From Antitrichia curtipendula (lineage: Eukaryota > Streptophyta > Bryopsida > Hypnales > Leucodontaceae): a stretch of 64,000 nt of DNA. Position 1 is the stretch's first letter. Each line of letters starts with the position of its first letter. Where the stretch lies: assembly GCA_951230915.1 (NCBI GenBank), contig OX579638.1, forward strand, positions 34,200,322 to 34,264,321. The letters are read 5' to 3'. The notes under the pieces were generated by a model, which worked only from the letters and a program-made list of their open reading frames with translations, did not search any database and was not told where the DNA came from. The position numbers and the translations under genes are program-made. Below are positions 10,298 to 24,100 of this stretch, in pieces.

Positions 10298-12247
10298 ATG
10301 GCGGAAACCAGTGCGCCGCGATCCGCGAAATCGTCGGTGGTTGCCCGGATGGTGAGTCCGTCCATACCGACAGACCCCACCACTCGGCAAGAGTTGGAGC
10401 AGGACCTCCGGAGATTAGGGTGTGCCGGATTGATAGACCGGCCATGGAATCTGAAAGGGGAGGAGTTGATTCAGGAGCTGATCAACGGGACTTCGAACCA
10501 ATACGAGCTGACGGTGCGAGGGTAGCCCAAGGAGTGGACAGAGGACGTATGGGCGGAAGTTTATTCTTTCCGGAAGTTTGGAGACGAGTTTGCCTCTCGG
10601 GCGGATAAGTACGCCACTGGGAAGTTCCGGAACCCTCCTCACGCGAAGGAAGGATACGTGATCAGCGACTGCGTGGACGAACGCCACAAGAGGGTGTTGA
10701 ACTTCCTCATCCCGATATTGTATTCGGAAAAGCCTACCCGGGTTACGGTTATGATGGCCAATACGATTTTTGGAGCAATGGAGGAGAGAGTCGTGCATTG
10801 GGGACGGATCATAGCTCAGGTGGTGTCAAAGCTTGCGGACCATGTGTCCAAAAGCCGGTACAGCCCAATCAGCCCCTATCTCTTCCACATCTACCACCAC
10901 AGAGACGTATTAACGTCGGATGAGATGCTGGTGTACAACACCAGGTTGGAGTTGGTCAAATACGACCTTACGGATGAGCTAGAGAAGGACGAGCCGATGG
11001 AGGCAGAAGAAGACGATCCGGAAGAGGGAGCTTTGGAGCGGAAGAAGCCCAGACGGAAGTCGACGGATCCGGGTTCACGGGGGAAGCAACCTGAGACGGA
11101 ACCACGGGAACCAAGCCCAGTTCCGGAAGAGGAGAAGCCACCTCTAAGGGAGTTCTTCGACATAGGGTTTGATTGGATGCATCAGGCCCGGAACCTACAC
11201 CACAAGGCCATCCAGTTCATGGAAGAGGTGGTGACGGAACTGAACGTACCACCCGCGGAGATCATCGAAGAAATTCGGCGAAGGCCGAATCCGGAAGTCA
11301 TCCGTCAGAAGGACGAGCAAATCCGGGTCCTGGAGAGAAGCCGAGAGGAAGCGGAAAGCCGGAGGAACTGGACACAAGGAGAGTGCGAGGCGGCACAGAA
11401 GAATGAGAGGGACGCCATGCAGATGGTCCGAAACCTCGAAGCCCTGATCGAACAACCGGCGGAGGTGGTGAACAAGGCGAGGCTCTATGACGCCCAATTA
11501 GTGGCAGAGGGACACGTGGCCGGATCCAAGGTCGTAATGATCCTTATGGATTTCGAGGCCCGGATGCAAAAGGTACTTCAAGAGATGCAGACTCTGGTGG
11601 CTCAAGTTGATCCGGACAGGGCGATGGACTTCTCGACTTTTCCGGAAGCGGATCTCACCACCAACCCGTATCTCCAGACTCCGCCAAAACCAGTCGTGGG
11701 GATTCCGGTACTGTCACAGCCAGGAGGATTGCAGTCTCTCCTGAAGCCGTATGTGCCGCGCGAATGGTTGGTTCAGAGAACATATTCTCCGGGCCAGAGT
11801 CAAAGGAAGGGGCAGAGCATTCCAGAGCAAGGCGGAACTTCCACGCCGGCTCAGACTCAGACACCGGAAGAAAGGATGCAGATCCGGGGTAATTTACTCA
11901 ACCGGATTGGAGCAGTGGAGAATCTGGCCAAGTCACATCCGGACGACTTCGTCCACATGCAGGAGGAGACTCCAGTGAAGCCATCGTCCCCGAAGCCTGT
12001 CAACGAACCGATCAACTTGGATTCACCGATCCGGGAGATGGAGATTCTCGAATCTGAGAAGGAGGACTTCGAGATGGAATCTGCAATGGAAACGGATGAT
12101 GAAGAGGATTCACCGCCGAAGAAGCGGAAGATCCAGACACGGGCAGCCGGAAAGCTCACCCCGCTGTCGAAGAGTAGGACGAGGACATCTCAGGTGCAGA
12201 CGGGGAGCAGCTCAAAGAAGACGAAGAAAGTAGGATTTAGAAGTTAG
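10298..12247 (+). pseudogene. TGTC element ORF (copy 2), one premature TAG
   Basis: A 649-codon frame from ATG 10298 to TAG 12245, interrupted only by TAG at 10523-10525, where copy 3 has CAG (20610). The start was chosen because MAETS/MAES is shared by copies 1-3. From the N-terminus: a globular conserved part with WTEDVWAEVY, KFRNPP and ANTIFG(A/S)xEERVVHWGR; an acidic linker; a long helical, probably coiled-coil part (about residues 270-430) with VVMILMDF; then a Pro/Ser-rich tail with a basic PPKKRK motif resembling a nuclear localisation signal. No reverse transcriptase, integrase, protease or CCHC knuckle is seen. A gag-like structural role or DNA binding is possible; function unknown. 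Confidence 0.8.
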
Positions 12248-13324
12248 ATTTTGACTTTAGGGTTTTCCGGATCGGAGTTTCCGTATGTGGGCTCGATTCC
12301 GGAATTTTAGGGATAACTTACTTTAGCATTCCGGTTATCTCGGATGCTTCTGTGGTTGGTTAGCTTGATTTTTGGTTGTCTTTTTCCTTTTTGTTTTGGT
12401 TTTAAATAGTGAGCAGGTCTGTTGCTCATTCATTCCCTCCTTATGCAATTTGAAGTTTCATTTCAATTTCCTCATTTCAATTTGAGACACTAAGTGGACT
12501 TTCAATGCTTTAAAGTATTCTTGGAGGACTTGGGCAGTTTGTTGGTGTATTTTGAGAGTTGTGAGGAACTGGGAAGGAGGAATCCGGATTCCATGGTTGT
12601 TTGGAGTGAGACAATAAGGGAGAATCTGTGGCGAAGCTAGGACGGATCTGTAGGACTTGTGCATTTAGAATCTTTAAACTACTGGAACGGTAATCCGATT
12701 GGAGTGTTGAGGGTGAGGTTCCGGAACTAGAAGTGGTTCCGTGCGGAGTTAAGCAGCCGCCAAGGGAAAAACCCCCACTTACCGGAAGATCTGCCAACTG
12801 CAGTGTCCCCTATTTTTCTCATAGAATTTCTCTTGTGTTAAATCCAGATAGTTGTGTATCTATCGTTGTAGTGGAAAAGAGAGACCGGATTCTGCGTGAC
12901 TTGCTTTCTGGATAGGCCATCCGGAAAGTCGTGAGGAGACGAAAACCTACTTATTTGCAATATTTAGACCTGTTGAGTGTCTTGGGTTGTTTTGTAGGTG
13001 TTAGAATGTGTGACTGAAAAGTGGTGAAGTCCCTGCCCCTTTAAAGAATAAAAGTGGACCCCCTGAAGGTAAAATAGGGGTATTACAAACCGAAGAGTTA
13101 CTATATCTGGATTCCGGAAAAGGACGGATCCGGGTTAGAAATCGGAAAGAAGTAAGTTCCGGAAGAGGGAAAGAGAGGTTTTGGGTTCCCTTGGGGTGTT
13201 TGGGAGATAAATCCGATTAAATTCAAATTCATAGCAACATAGTAGAGTCCCTGGGACGATTTTTCGTGTCATCTAACCACAATTGTGTATTAAAGGTGCT
13301 TACACCTAGATTACGCGTACGATA
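12248..13324 (+). other. Conserved non-coding 3' part of TGTC copy 2
   Basis: About 1.08 kb after the ORF. From 12340 to the end it is very similar to 22440-23433 of copy 3 (only scattered substitutions by eye), although the ORFs upstream are clearly diverged. It should hold the 3' processing signals, but none could be pinpointed. Confidence 0.7.
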
Positions 13325-13329
13325 GATAT

Positions 13330-13337
13330 TGAATTGT
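13330..13337 (+). other. Gene H exon end and splice donor, right of TGTC copy 2
   Basis: Removing element 2 and one GATAT copy gives CAG ATA TTG AAT T|GTAAGTTTTT, a good plant splice donor leaving phase 1. The acceptor at 47325/47326 supplies GG to complete TGG and keeps the frame open, which ties this exon to the block 34 kb away. Confidence 0.65.
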
Positions 13338-13796
13338 AAGTTTTTGTTTTGTTCCACATTTGATTTTCTTTCTACTGTATTTGGACCAAAATTTCAGTGA
13401 CTACTATGGAGAATGTCATGAAGCAATATAGTAGCTAGGGTGCTTGAAGTGCTTAATTATTTTTTCCGATTGAATAAAACTGCTTGTTGATGATATCCTG
13501 ATGAAAATGCTTAGCCGAGAGTGCTCAAGTACTATTCTAGCTGGAATGTTCTTCACTGCTTATGAACAGGGTCATTGCTGCTTAGATTAGAATTCCGAAT
13601 TCCTTACATAAGGACAAGGACTGAAAAAAATTGAAAGCTCATTATTATTGCTCATTTGTACTTGGTGGTGTTCATTGTTCCTTTTTGGTTATGTGATACC
13701 TACTAGTGCTTGGTGGTTTAGGGTGGTTCTTAGTTGTGTTTTATACTGCTTTAGTATTCCTTTGTGCTTATTTTGTAAGTAGGGTTGCTAAAGTAT

Positions 13797-13855
13797 GAGC
13801 AGGGAGTGGCGAGCGTTGAACGTTGAACAACAACCAATGAGTGTTGAGCGTTGAG
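13797..13855. repeat. Left subterminal inverted repeat of G1
   Basis: GAGCAGGGAGTGGCGAGCGT followed by GTTGAACGTTGAACAAC and GTGTTGAGCGTTGAG. It is inverted relative to 47130-47182, which reads CGCTCAAC..GCTCAACGCTCAACAC..GCTCC. Internal GTTGA-x-CGTTGA iterations suggest binding-site repeats. Confidence 0.65.
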
Positions 13856-13859
13856 TAGT

Positions 13860-15110
13860 TTTAGAAGAACTTAGGACAAATTTATAACTTTTCATCACAA
13901 GATGCCTATGTCCGTTGTTTAGAAAAAAATCATACGGCTATAACATGCATTTAAAGAAGATGAATCAAGATGAATGGAGATGAATGGGGATGAATGGAGA
14001 TGAATGGATTTGGATGAATGTTTTTGGTAGTTGACTTTGTTGGATGAAATACTTTTGTTGTTCATTGCATCTGATGAAAAAGGGTTTGGATGATTACTGG
14101 ATGGGACTAAAAAATCAATTGTTTAAGGTAAGGATCAATGTCCAATACCTTAGGTCCAAGGTAGATAGATTTTTGGAAACTATAGACCTATATTTACGGG
14201 GCAGTATGAAACCATGTCAATGAAGGTACCATTTCCAATTAAAATTTATAATTCCTTTCAAGCTTTACTAAGGTTCATCAAATTTATTTGTATGTTGACA
14301 CTAACATTTATAAGTTCTAATTACATATTGCCTTTTGAGAGGAGCGGCATGTTGCTAATTGAGAGAAATAGATTCAACCCACATAAGTTCTATTTAGATA
14401 TGAGCTAAAATCTTGGATTTCTCACATTGCACATAGAACCTGAATTATGTGCATGAAGCCACTATTTAGAAAGTATAAAATTTACCTCACATACATTCAA
14501 TTTATCCCTTCAAAAGAATACAAGAAGATGAATAATAGAATAATCACTTTAGCCAAATATAAAATAGTTCTATTTAGAAAAAATAAGGATTTAAGGATCC
14601 TTGATTTGCTAAGGGAGTAGCGGATTTATGCAACAAGATTACATGATGCAACCCAATCCATCTTCTTGCTCTTTTTGGACATTCCTTTAAATTCCTTCTC
14701 AAGCTTCTTCCTAAATCCTAAAAATGCAGAGAGTGGTTTAGGATTAATTTAATACTAAATGTGACCTAATAATATATTTAAGTGATAAAATACAATAAAA
14801 TAATATTAGGACCTTTCAATCAAACATTATTCTATCTTGAAGTTATAGATGTCTCCATAAATGCTCAATGTTGAGGCTCCACTAGTATTTATATATTTCA
14901 AATTCAGCTTAAAGATCCATGCAATTTGAAGGCTATTTAATAGCAGTGTGTGGATGTCCTCTAGAATGAAGATGTCCTCTACTCCTACACCAAGGACACA
15001 AGAATGCAAACTAACTCAAAAATATAATAAGGTGTATGAATGTAATGATCCTTTTAGTCTCACTACATGATATTAGGAAATCAAGTAACAACAATAGTGT
15101 CTAGAACATG
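13860..15110. other. AT-rich G1 sequence, no gene seen
   Basis: Includes a GATGAATGGA microsatellite at about 13965-14025 and AT-rich DNA. I see no exon that I can support here. Confidence 0.45.
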
Positions 15111-15111
15111 A

Positions 15112-18100
15112 TCAATTTGATCTAATACCACACATGGGAGAAGAATGATCACTGACTTGAGTACTATCACTGCATGTAAACTCTGGTGTCTCAACATCGG
15201 CTTCTATATCTAAAAATTTCTTGACAGTAACATCGTATGAACGATGTTTGGCAAAAGAAATGGGTGAGGGAGCCTCTGCCATAGCTATCGCTAGAGTTTG
15301 GATGTAATATGGCAAACTCTTGGGACTAGGAGAAGGCGAGAGTATAAGATGCCGGAGAGAACAACCTCTACAAGACACAATGAATAAACAATTAGATACT
15401 TTGAGTAAATTTTAAGATATTGTACAATAAAAGAGAAAAGAAAACGTAGACATGCATGAAGGCAACAACCAACTTACTTACAACGTCTCTTTCGGGGTCT
15501 TGCAGAAGGCCTCACAATGTCATCATCATCGGATTCATCGACCACTATAGGGCGCTTGGTTTGGATGGTGGCACTAGAAGTAGAAGGGATATTCAGAGGT
15601 TGAAGAAGAGCTTTGAAAATCTCACTATCGCTCTCCAAGGCCACCAAATGACGTCCAATGTTACGGCATGCATGGATGGAGGCCCCTATTCATTGAATGC
15701 AACATCATTAGTTGAAGTTTATATGGTACACAAAATGTAGAAACTATATGGTTTAAGCAATTAATAACTAGTGAGGATTACCTATAGATGCAAAACAATC
15801 TAGTACCACATCACCAGGCTTTGAAAATGCCTCAATCAATGGCTGTACAAAAATAGGATCCTTCTCACGAGCACCCCTCCATGGAACTGCACCATTCATC
15901 AGCTGAGTCTGCAAGGAGGTCAAGTTGTGGAGTAGGTTGACTTCTTCAAGGTTTGTGCCTACATTGCTAAGTTGTTGGTTCATATAGATAGAGAACTTAG
16001 ACACCACTGATGTTTCCTCCCATTTGCTTCGCACAAAAAGAAGGATTCAAAAGCGCTGCGACTGCAAGGGACAAACAAGTATGACAATTAATACTTGACA
16101 AATACAATGTTGCTAGAAATATGCCATATTTAACTACTTCTGGACTTTCAATAGTCCAGAATTAAAGAGATGGTGAAATCCCCCGATCTACCTCAATTTC
16201 TGCACTCATAAATCTTTTGGAGAGTGCTTCTTCGTGTGCTTGGAAATGCTAGAAAATTTGTAAATTACTGGTCCGTAGTTGACTGTGCCAGAGTTCACAT
16301 GCCTGGATTGGGAGATCTGTGGACCGGGTTTCCATAATTTCAGCATCCCGTTTACAACTCACGTCCCCGAACCTATCGAGAGATCCTACGATGACAACTA
16401 GTTCAAGCAAATACGGCTCCGAGCCCTATATTAATACCTCACTCAACGTTCTGTTTGAAACGAATGCATCGTAAGATCCCCTAACAAGGTTGTCGAATAT
16501 GCGGCAGCTTCATTGACAATCTTCGTGTCGAAGCGGTACAGTTTGATTCATGTGCTGTAGACAGTGCAATTCATAGATACATTAATGGAGGAAAACTTGA
16601 AATTCACTGGAAGTCCCAAACATCACTTCAGAATTATCAAACAAGCACTTCCTCTTGGGAAGAAGGAGACCATTTTTATCTAAGCAGGAGATCCCCCGAT
16701 GGAGTGCTAACACAAGAAACATTGTCATTTCACACTACATCCAGTGGAATGACAGGACTGTAGACAAGTGAGTCACAAGTGCTCAAACATTCAGCATACA
16801 ACTGTAGACTGATGAATATCGGCTAATGTACTATTCCATCTGAGATATTTCAGTTTGTATGGAGAAAATCGGGGTTCTATCACTACTGAAATACATCCAA
16901 CCTCTGATGTCCACGTAATTGTGAACATGCAAAACCCAGTTGATTGGAATTCCAACACGGACTGAAAGGGTAAAAAAATAAATGCGTATTCAAACTAATC
17001 TTTGTGCATGTATAATCCGAACACTGTATTTGTCATTGATAAAAACATGAACCACTTCCATTTCAGCAGAGGAAAGAAAAACAGCCCGCACTTCACATAT
17101 CAGGTGACTGCCCGTGTTTTGCACACATAATGAACACCATAAACGAATTCATATATTCATAAAGATTTATGATGCTAATACATGTCACATAAAAACAACA
17201 CTGAGAGGTTCATCGTCTAACAGTCAAACTTAAACAGGGTAGTGTACCTAGAAAACCTAACTTTCGACTAAGCTACCTCAATGTGGAAAGCCTCGTGGGA
17301 TCTCACGATGTCCGCAGCGACCTGAACAATGCATCGTGAGATCACATGATGGCCGCGACAACCCCCGCAATGCATCGTGAGATATCACGATAGGCGCGCT
17401 ACTCCACCGTATGTCGAGAGATCTCACGATAGATTACTGTTCTCGGACAAGGCGCTTGATCATGGGTCCAACACGTTTGCCCGATTCAAATTTGCCAAGG
17501 CAGCCTCCCTACTCTTCTTAGGAATGGCCCTCGATTTCGGATCCACTATTTTCGACGAATTCGCATACGCCACAACAGCTGCGTCAACCCAGATAGGGGC
17601 TGAATCTTAAACAACCCATTTACCGTACCAGCAATTCCGGTACCTCAACTCCAACGTACTTTCGGAGTTATCGAGTCGCCAATTCTGAATCAAAAACTTC
17701 CTGTAATTTGCGTCTCCTTCCAGTCTGCATACAGTAGACAATGCTCTTCCTTGCCAAACAACACATGTTTCCTGGACTTCCGGCCTAAGAAGTACCCATG
17801 AGCTCGGTTGTATGTCCAGCCACGGATTGAATCTTTCCATTGGCGCTTCATTTGCGGGGCCGCAATAAGGTTCGGGTTCCTCTTCTTCCTCCGGAATCAC
17901 ATCCATGGGATTTCCTTGGCGAGGGACTCCATTCTGCGCTACCCTCCAATTATACTGTGGCCAGAAGCCTTCCACCAACTCCGGAGGACACTCAGGTAGT
18001 GGCTCCTTCAGCTCATCCAGTACACACTTCCAGTATTCCACGTAAGGGCCGAATGCAGCTGCAAATCCCTCGCATTTTGACATTCCTTGCTGCCAGTATT

Positions 18101-21100
18101 GAATGTATTTCTCGAGTCTCACCAAAATGAAACCCTTGTTCACGGTAGCTTTCCGCGCCATTTCCCTTGCCTTCTCTTGATTTCCACCCGCGACGGGAAC
18201 CTCGTTGCCCCACATGGGCTTAAATGGAACAGGCTTCGGACAACCGTGAGGGAGCATGGGGCGACCATTTTCATCTCTCGTCCAAATGCGTTGAGAAGGT
18301 TTATTAGACGGAAGCCACTTTGAATCAACCGCTGACTCCTTGTAATTCACGACGGGGACCCCATCAGTGTCCACGTAGAACTTGAATAGGTGCATCTCCC
18401 CCAATCCAATTAATCTTTCGGAGCCACCGGTCTGGTAACCCTCCACGAACGCCTTGAAATCCCCCACCTCCTGTATAAACTCCGGCAGAAATGACAATTC
18501 TTGGGACTGCATGAAGGCTTTTATGAGGTCAGCGACGACGAAAGTGTTCTTGGTCTTGAGCGCCTTCAAAAGGTGGCTGAAATAGGCATCGATATCCTCG
18601 TGAGTATATTCGACTAGTAGAAACCCGACCTGAATTTCCTTGAAGACACCTCGTGCAGTGAGCAACGACAAGAACGCCATTAGATATTTGTTCTTGTTAT
18701 CCTTAGCAGAGTTGTCGAGTTGAAGATATAACTTTTCAGGAAGGGGGGTCCTACCGACCCGAGCTTTTGGTTCAGTGAGAGTCAGGCTGTCCATACATCT
18801 TGACTTTCCTCTGAGCAGTGCCTCAAACATTGGATTTGTCGGAGGGTATGGAAAGAAGTCACCTGCCTCTCGAATTGGTGGACCCTCCAGTCGGCGCAAC
18901 AACCTCGCCAAAGACGAAATGGTGAAGTTGGAGTCTGCCGGCCAACACGATGGAGTATAATGGGCGTACGCACCGTCACCATGACCATGAGCTACCATTC
19001 CTGTGACGCTCATGGGAAGCTGCCCCAAACCCGCCGTGGCCTTTGTCGTCACCCGCATTCTAAGAAGAGCCGTCTTCGCCGTATCCATCTTGTCGTGAAT
19101 TATACATAAAATTCTCCGTGGAACTCGTTTGGATTCCTCACACTAAGACGCATACAGACGACGGCAAGATGCTTGGTGATTCAGATGATGAGCCCTCTGA
19201 TTCATGAACTCCACGTATTGGGGGCTTCCCTTCGGGGACTTCAGGATGTACTGCTGTAGATTGTCGCACAGGGTACATTTTGCGAACGAACTCCCAACAG
19301 GCTTAATGTGGACGTTGTTGAAGTGGTCCTTCTTAATTCTACTAATGGTCGACTGGCTAACGGGCGGCAAACCGTAGTCGGCATTCAATTGGAAAAACAG
19401 AACGACTAAGCTTCAGAAACAGTACGAGCAAAAAGAGCCAGTGAACGAAAATGACAAACACTATTCCAGAGAAACCATCGTGACATCCTACGATTGTTGA
19501 TCCAGTCGAGGGATCTCACGATCACTAACTACATTACTCAGAATCAATGGGTTTACCTCGTTAGCATCCGCTTGGACTCGTTTCCAGTTTCTACCTGCAG
19601 GCAGATATTTAAGAGTGTCCACTCGGCCATTATCGATACTGCGCATTTGGTGGGGCATTTGATCAGCGTTCTCGTCAATAATGGCTTTCATAGTTCCTGT
19701 AACCTGAACAGTCCGAGTCCTCGGTTGCTTAATTCCTTTATTTCCGTGCGTCCCCGAATTCACGCCGTCGTTGTACATCTCGATGTAAGTGTGGTAGGTC
19801 GACTTTGGGATTCCTTGAATTATGTACCACGCCGTACCACAAACTTCCACTCCCTGTAGTGTGATGAATTTTCGCTTTCGATCTCTATTCATTTCGTGGA
19901 GCTGCCCTCCCACTGCAATCCCATATTCGCGGTGGTCCTCAAACAACTTCAAGTAGTGTCACAACACGGAAACCTAATTTTTGTATAGATAGGGTAGAAT
20001 AAATGGAATAGATAGAAATTTTTAAACTTCTTTGGGTTAAGAAATGATAGTTGTTTTCCGGAAGAGCTTACGTTTGGAATAAGCCTTCATCCGGAAACCA
20101 GTTTCCGATCCGGCCAGGTTAGGGTTTCTGGAAATGAACCGGAACGCCGCCACCTACGGACGAGGGATCCGGCCTACGAGGCTAGGGGACACACCTCGGG
20201 AACAGAACCCTAATTTGGTTCCAATCCGGGAACTGAAGGCGCTGTTCTGGCTATTTAAGGACCACCACCCGCCTTTCTCTCTTCATCTTTTGAGTTTCCA
20301 AACTCATCCGCGCTTAGCTAGTTGAGAGAAAGTTTGGTGAGAGTGCGTTTACGGATAGAGAGAGGTGAGGCCAGTAGTTTCCGGGTTCCAAATGGCAGAA
20401 AGTAGTAATCCGAAAGCCGCAAGAGTGTCGGTCATCGCCCGGATGGTCTGTCCGGTGATACTAAATGACCCGGAGGTCCGGAAGGAGTTGGAGGAGGATC
20501 TCCGACGGATGGGATGCGTAGGGCTAATAGAGAGACCTTGAAGAAAGATGAGTTGATTCAGGAACTAATTGATGGGACGGCGAATCAGTACGAGCTGACT
20601 ATGAGAGGGCAGAGGAAGGGATGGACGGAAGACGTCTGGGCGGAGGTGTATCAGTTCCGGAAGTTCGGGAACGGTTTGGCTTCAAGGGCGGATAAGTTCG
20701 CAATAGGGAAGTTCCGGAATCCGCCCAACGCCAAGGAGGGCTATGCAATCGCGGACTGCATCAACGAATGTCACCGGAGAGTATTGAAATTTATGATTCC
20801 GATACTCTATCCGGAAAAGCCGAGCCGGGTCACCGTAACAGTGGCCAACACTATTTTCGGAAGCCTGGAGGAGAGGGTGGTGCACTGGGGAAGGGTTATC
20901 GCGACGGTGGTCACCAAACTGGCGGACCACGTCAGCAAGGCCAAGTACAGCCCGATCTGCCCCTACCTTTTCCACCTGTACCATCACGGAGATGTACTGA
21001 CGCCGGATGAGACCCTCATCTACAAAACCGGATGCGAAATCCTCAAGTACGGATTGATGGATGAGGTCCAGGAGGATGCCCCAGTTTCGAAAGAGGAAGA

Positions 21101-24100
21101 GGAGGAACTTGAGGAGGACCGGATCAGGCGGAGGGGAACCAAGCGGAAATCCACAGATCCGGGTTCAAGGGGGAAGCAGCCCGAGGTGAATCCGGTAGAG
21201 CCGGACCAAGTTCCGGAGGAAAGAAGAACTTCTGGCAAGGAGTTCTTCGACGTCGGGGACCAGTGGATGGTACAGGCGCGACTCCTACATGTGAGGACGA
21301 CCGCGTTCATCCAGGAGGTTGCAAACGAGCTGAAGGTTCCGCCCGAGGAGATTATCGATGAGATCCGACGAAGGCCAGATTCGGATACAATCTGCCTGAA
21401 GGACGAGGAGATCCGGAATCTGGAGAAAACCCGGGATGAATTCCAAGCCCGGACCAGTTGGGCGGAAGAGGAGTGTTCCTTGGCGAGACGGAACAAAAAG
21501 GACGCCCTCAGCATGGTTCGGAGTTTGCAGTCGCTGGTCACCCAACCGGCGGATCTGGTGAACAAGGCGGCCCTCTACGACGTACAGCTAGTGACGGATG
21601 GGCACATCACCGGATCAAAGGTGGTGATGATCCTGATGGACTTCCAGACGAGGATGGAGAGGGTCTTGAAGGAAATGCAAGCGTTGGTGGCTCGGGTGGA
21701 TCCGGAATAGGCGATGAATTTCTCATCGTTTCCAGATCTGTCAACCAATCCGTACCTTCAGACTCTGGTGAAGCATGTGGGTGAGAGCTCCATCCGTTCG
21801 AAACCGGAAGGACTTGGGTCACTTCTTAGGCCACACGAGATTCCACAGGGATGGTTGGCGCAGCGGAGTCAGATCGCCACGAAGATTCCGGCCCAAAGTA
21901 CTCCGACTCAGGCGGAAACACCAGTTGAAGTAGTAACCCCTACACCAGTACATGGCGGAACTTCCGATTCCGTAAAACAGACACAGTCGATGGTGGATAA
22001 CAACCTCATCAGGCGGATGGGGTTGGTGGCCAATCCGGCCCGGACAAGCCCCCAGGATTTTGTGCATATGCGGGAGACGGATGCACCAGAAGAAGAGGCA
22101 CCAAAGGAGAAAGAAGCTCCCATCGACCTAGACAAGATGGAGGATGTAAACGAGATCGTGGATTCGGACAAGGACGACTACGAATCCGGATCCATGACGG
22201 AAACAGATGAAGACCTTCCGCCCCCTCCCAGGAAGATTTAGACCCGCGCGGCTCTCCGGTCGACTCCTGTCAAGACCAACCCGAAGGAAGTTGCGAATCA
22301 AGGCGGAAGTAGTTCAAATAAGACGCGCCGCGGGAAGTAGATAGGACGGATAGTTAGGATTTTGAACTTTTAGTTTCCGGAACGAAATTTTCCGTAAATG
22401 TGGGCCCGTTTCCGGATTTTTAGGGATAGTTTTCAACGCCGAGTATCTCGGCTTCTTCTGTGGTTGGTTAGCTTGATTTTTGGTTGTCTTTTTCTCTTTT
22501 TGTTTTGGTTTTAAATGGTGGGCAGGGCTGTTGCCCATTCATTCCATCCTTATGCAATTTGAAGTTTCATTTCAATTTCCTTATTTCAATCTGAGACACT
22601 AAGTGGACTTTCAATGCTTTAAAGTATTCTTGGAGGACTTGGGCAGTTTGTTGGTGTATTTTGAGAGTTGTGAGGAATTGGGAAGGAGGAATCCGGATTC
22701 CATGGTTGTTTGGAGTGAGACAATAAGGGAGAATCTGTGGCAAAGTTAGGACGTATCTGTAGGACTTGAGCATTTAGAGTCTTTAAACTACTGGAACAAT
22801 AATCCGATTGGAGTGTTGAGGGCGAGGTTCCGGGACTAGAAGTGGTTCCGTGCGGAGTTAAGCGGCCGCCAAGGGAAAAACCCCTACTTACCGGAAGATC
22901 TGCCAACTGCAGTGTCCCCTATTTTTCTCATAGAATTTCTCTTGTGCTAAATTCGGATAGTTGTGTATCTGTTGTTGTAGTGGAGAGGAGAGACCGGATT
23001 CTGCGTGACTTGCTTTCTGGATAGGCCATCCGGAAAGTCGTGAGGAGACGGAAACCTACTTATTTGCAATATTTAGACCTGTCGAGTGTCTTGGGTTGTT
23101 TCGTAGGTGTTAGAATGTGCGACTGAAAAGTGGTGAAGTCCCTGCCCCTTTAAAGAGTAAAAGCGGACCCCCTAAAGGTAAAACAGGGGTATTACAAATC
23201 GAAGAAGTTACTGTATCCGGATTCCGGAAAAGGACGGATCCGGATTAGAAACCGGAAAGAAGCAAGTTCCGGAAGAGAGAAAGAGAAGTTTTTGGTTCCC
23301 TTGGGGTGTTTGAGAGATAATCCGATTAAATCCAAATTCATAGCAACATAGTAGAGTCCCTGGGACGATTCTCTGTGTCATCTAACCACAATTGTGTGTT
23401 AAAGGTGCTTACCTCTAGATTACGCGTACGACAAGTAGTATTTCTGCCTAAGCAACAGCGTCAACTCCTGATTAAAATGCTGACAACACAGATGTTTGCA
23501 ACACTTTTGCGAGCTCACTTTGCGGATCTCTTCGTCTGCCGTTTTCCGGTCTAACTGTGATTCCTTCAGCTTTATACTGGGTTTACAGACTACAAAGCGA
23601 TATGGTGCTTTCATTCTACCTCCGAGATAAGCGAGAGGGTCGTCTGTATCTGGATTGGCGGCGAAATGATCTACGGTCTCCTTCAACGACCGACCGCTTG
23701 GAAACTAGCACTCCGACAATGGCCACCTCTCGTTCGACATTATGGCTTCCGCGTTACCCACAAAAACATCGAGGACTAATACACCCACGAAGCCCTCACC
23801 AAGTGTTTCATCCTGAAAATGATCCTCCGCCCTCCAGCAAATGATACGGCCCGACGAAACGTAGAGTCCCCATCCGTCTTTCCGATGAACATCAAGTGCA
23901 AACCAGGCCCCTTGGCGAATATACGGACAGGGATCCATTGGGGGATCCCTCGACGCTCTTACAACGTCGGCGATTCTCCACAGCACGACACATCCCTGAA
24001 CATCATACAATGTTCTATAACTCCTGTGTTGGGGGTTAAATCTCATGTTTTGGAACTCTAACTTTATGGAATGAGGCTACACCAGCATATAAATCTAGGG

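Larger units (their letters stand above)
9852..13324 (+). mobile_element. TGTC element, copy 2 (full length)
   Basis: Length 3,473 bp. It starts TGTCACAACACGG and ends CGTACGATA, bounded by direct repeats GATAT (9847-9851, 13325-13329). Copy 3 ends CGTACGACA, so the TA here is a mutated CA. TG..CA ends with a 5-bp duplication are typical of an LTR, yet no repeat of the 5' end occurs at the 3' end: the whole unit behaves like one solo LTR containing a promoter and an ORF. A Ginger-like DNA transposon is the alternative. It sits in an exon of gene H, 6 bp before the splice donor. Confidence 0.9.
19957..23433 (+). mobile_element. TGTC element, copy 3 (full length), inserted in T2
   Basis: Length 3,477 bp, TGTCACAACACGG..CGTACGACA, flanked by AGTAG (19952-19956, 23434-23438). 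It interrupts a T2 exon, and the frame is restored exactly on its removal, so this is the most recent of the four nested levels. As in copy 2, there is no terminal direct repeat. Confidence 0.93.

Noticed and set aside
10891..11497. Minus-strand ORFs over TGTC copy 2
   Set aside because: Antisense of the conserved coiled-coil ORF, with biased low-complexity translation.
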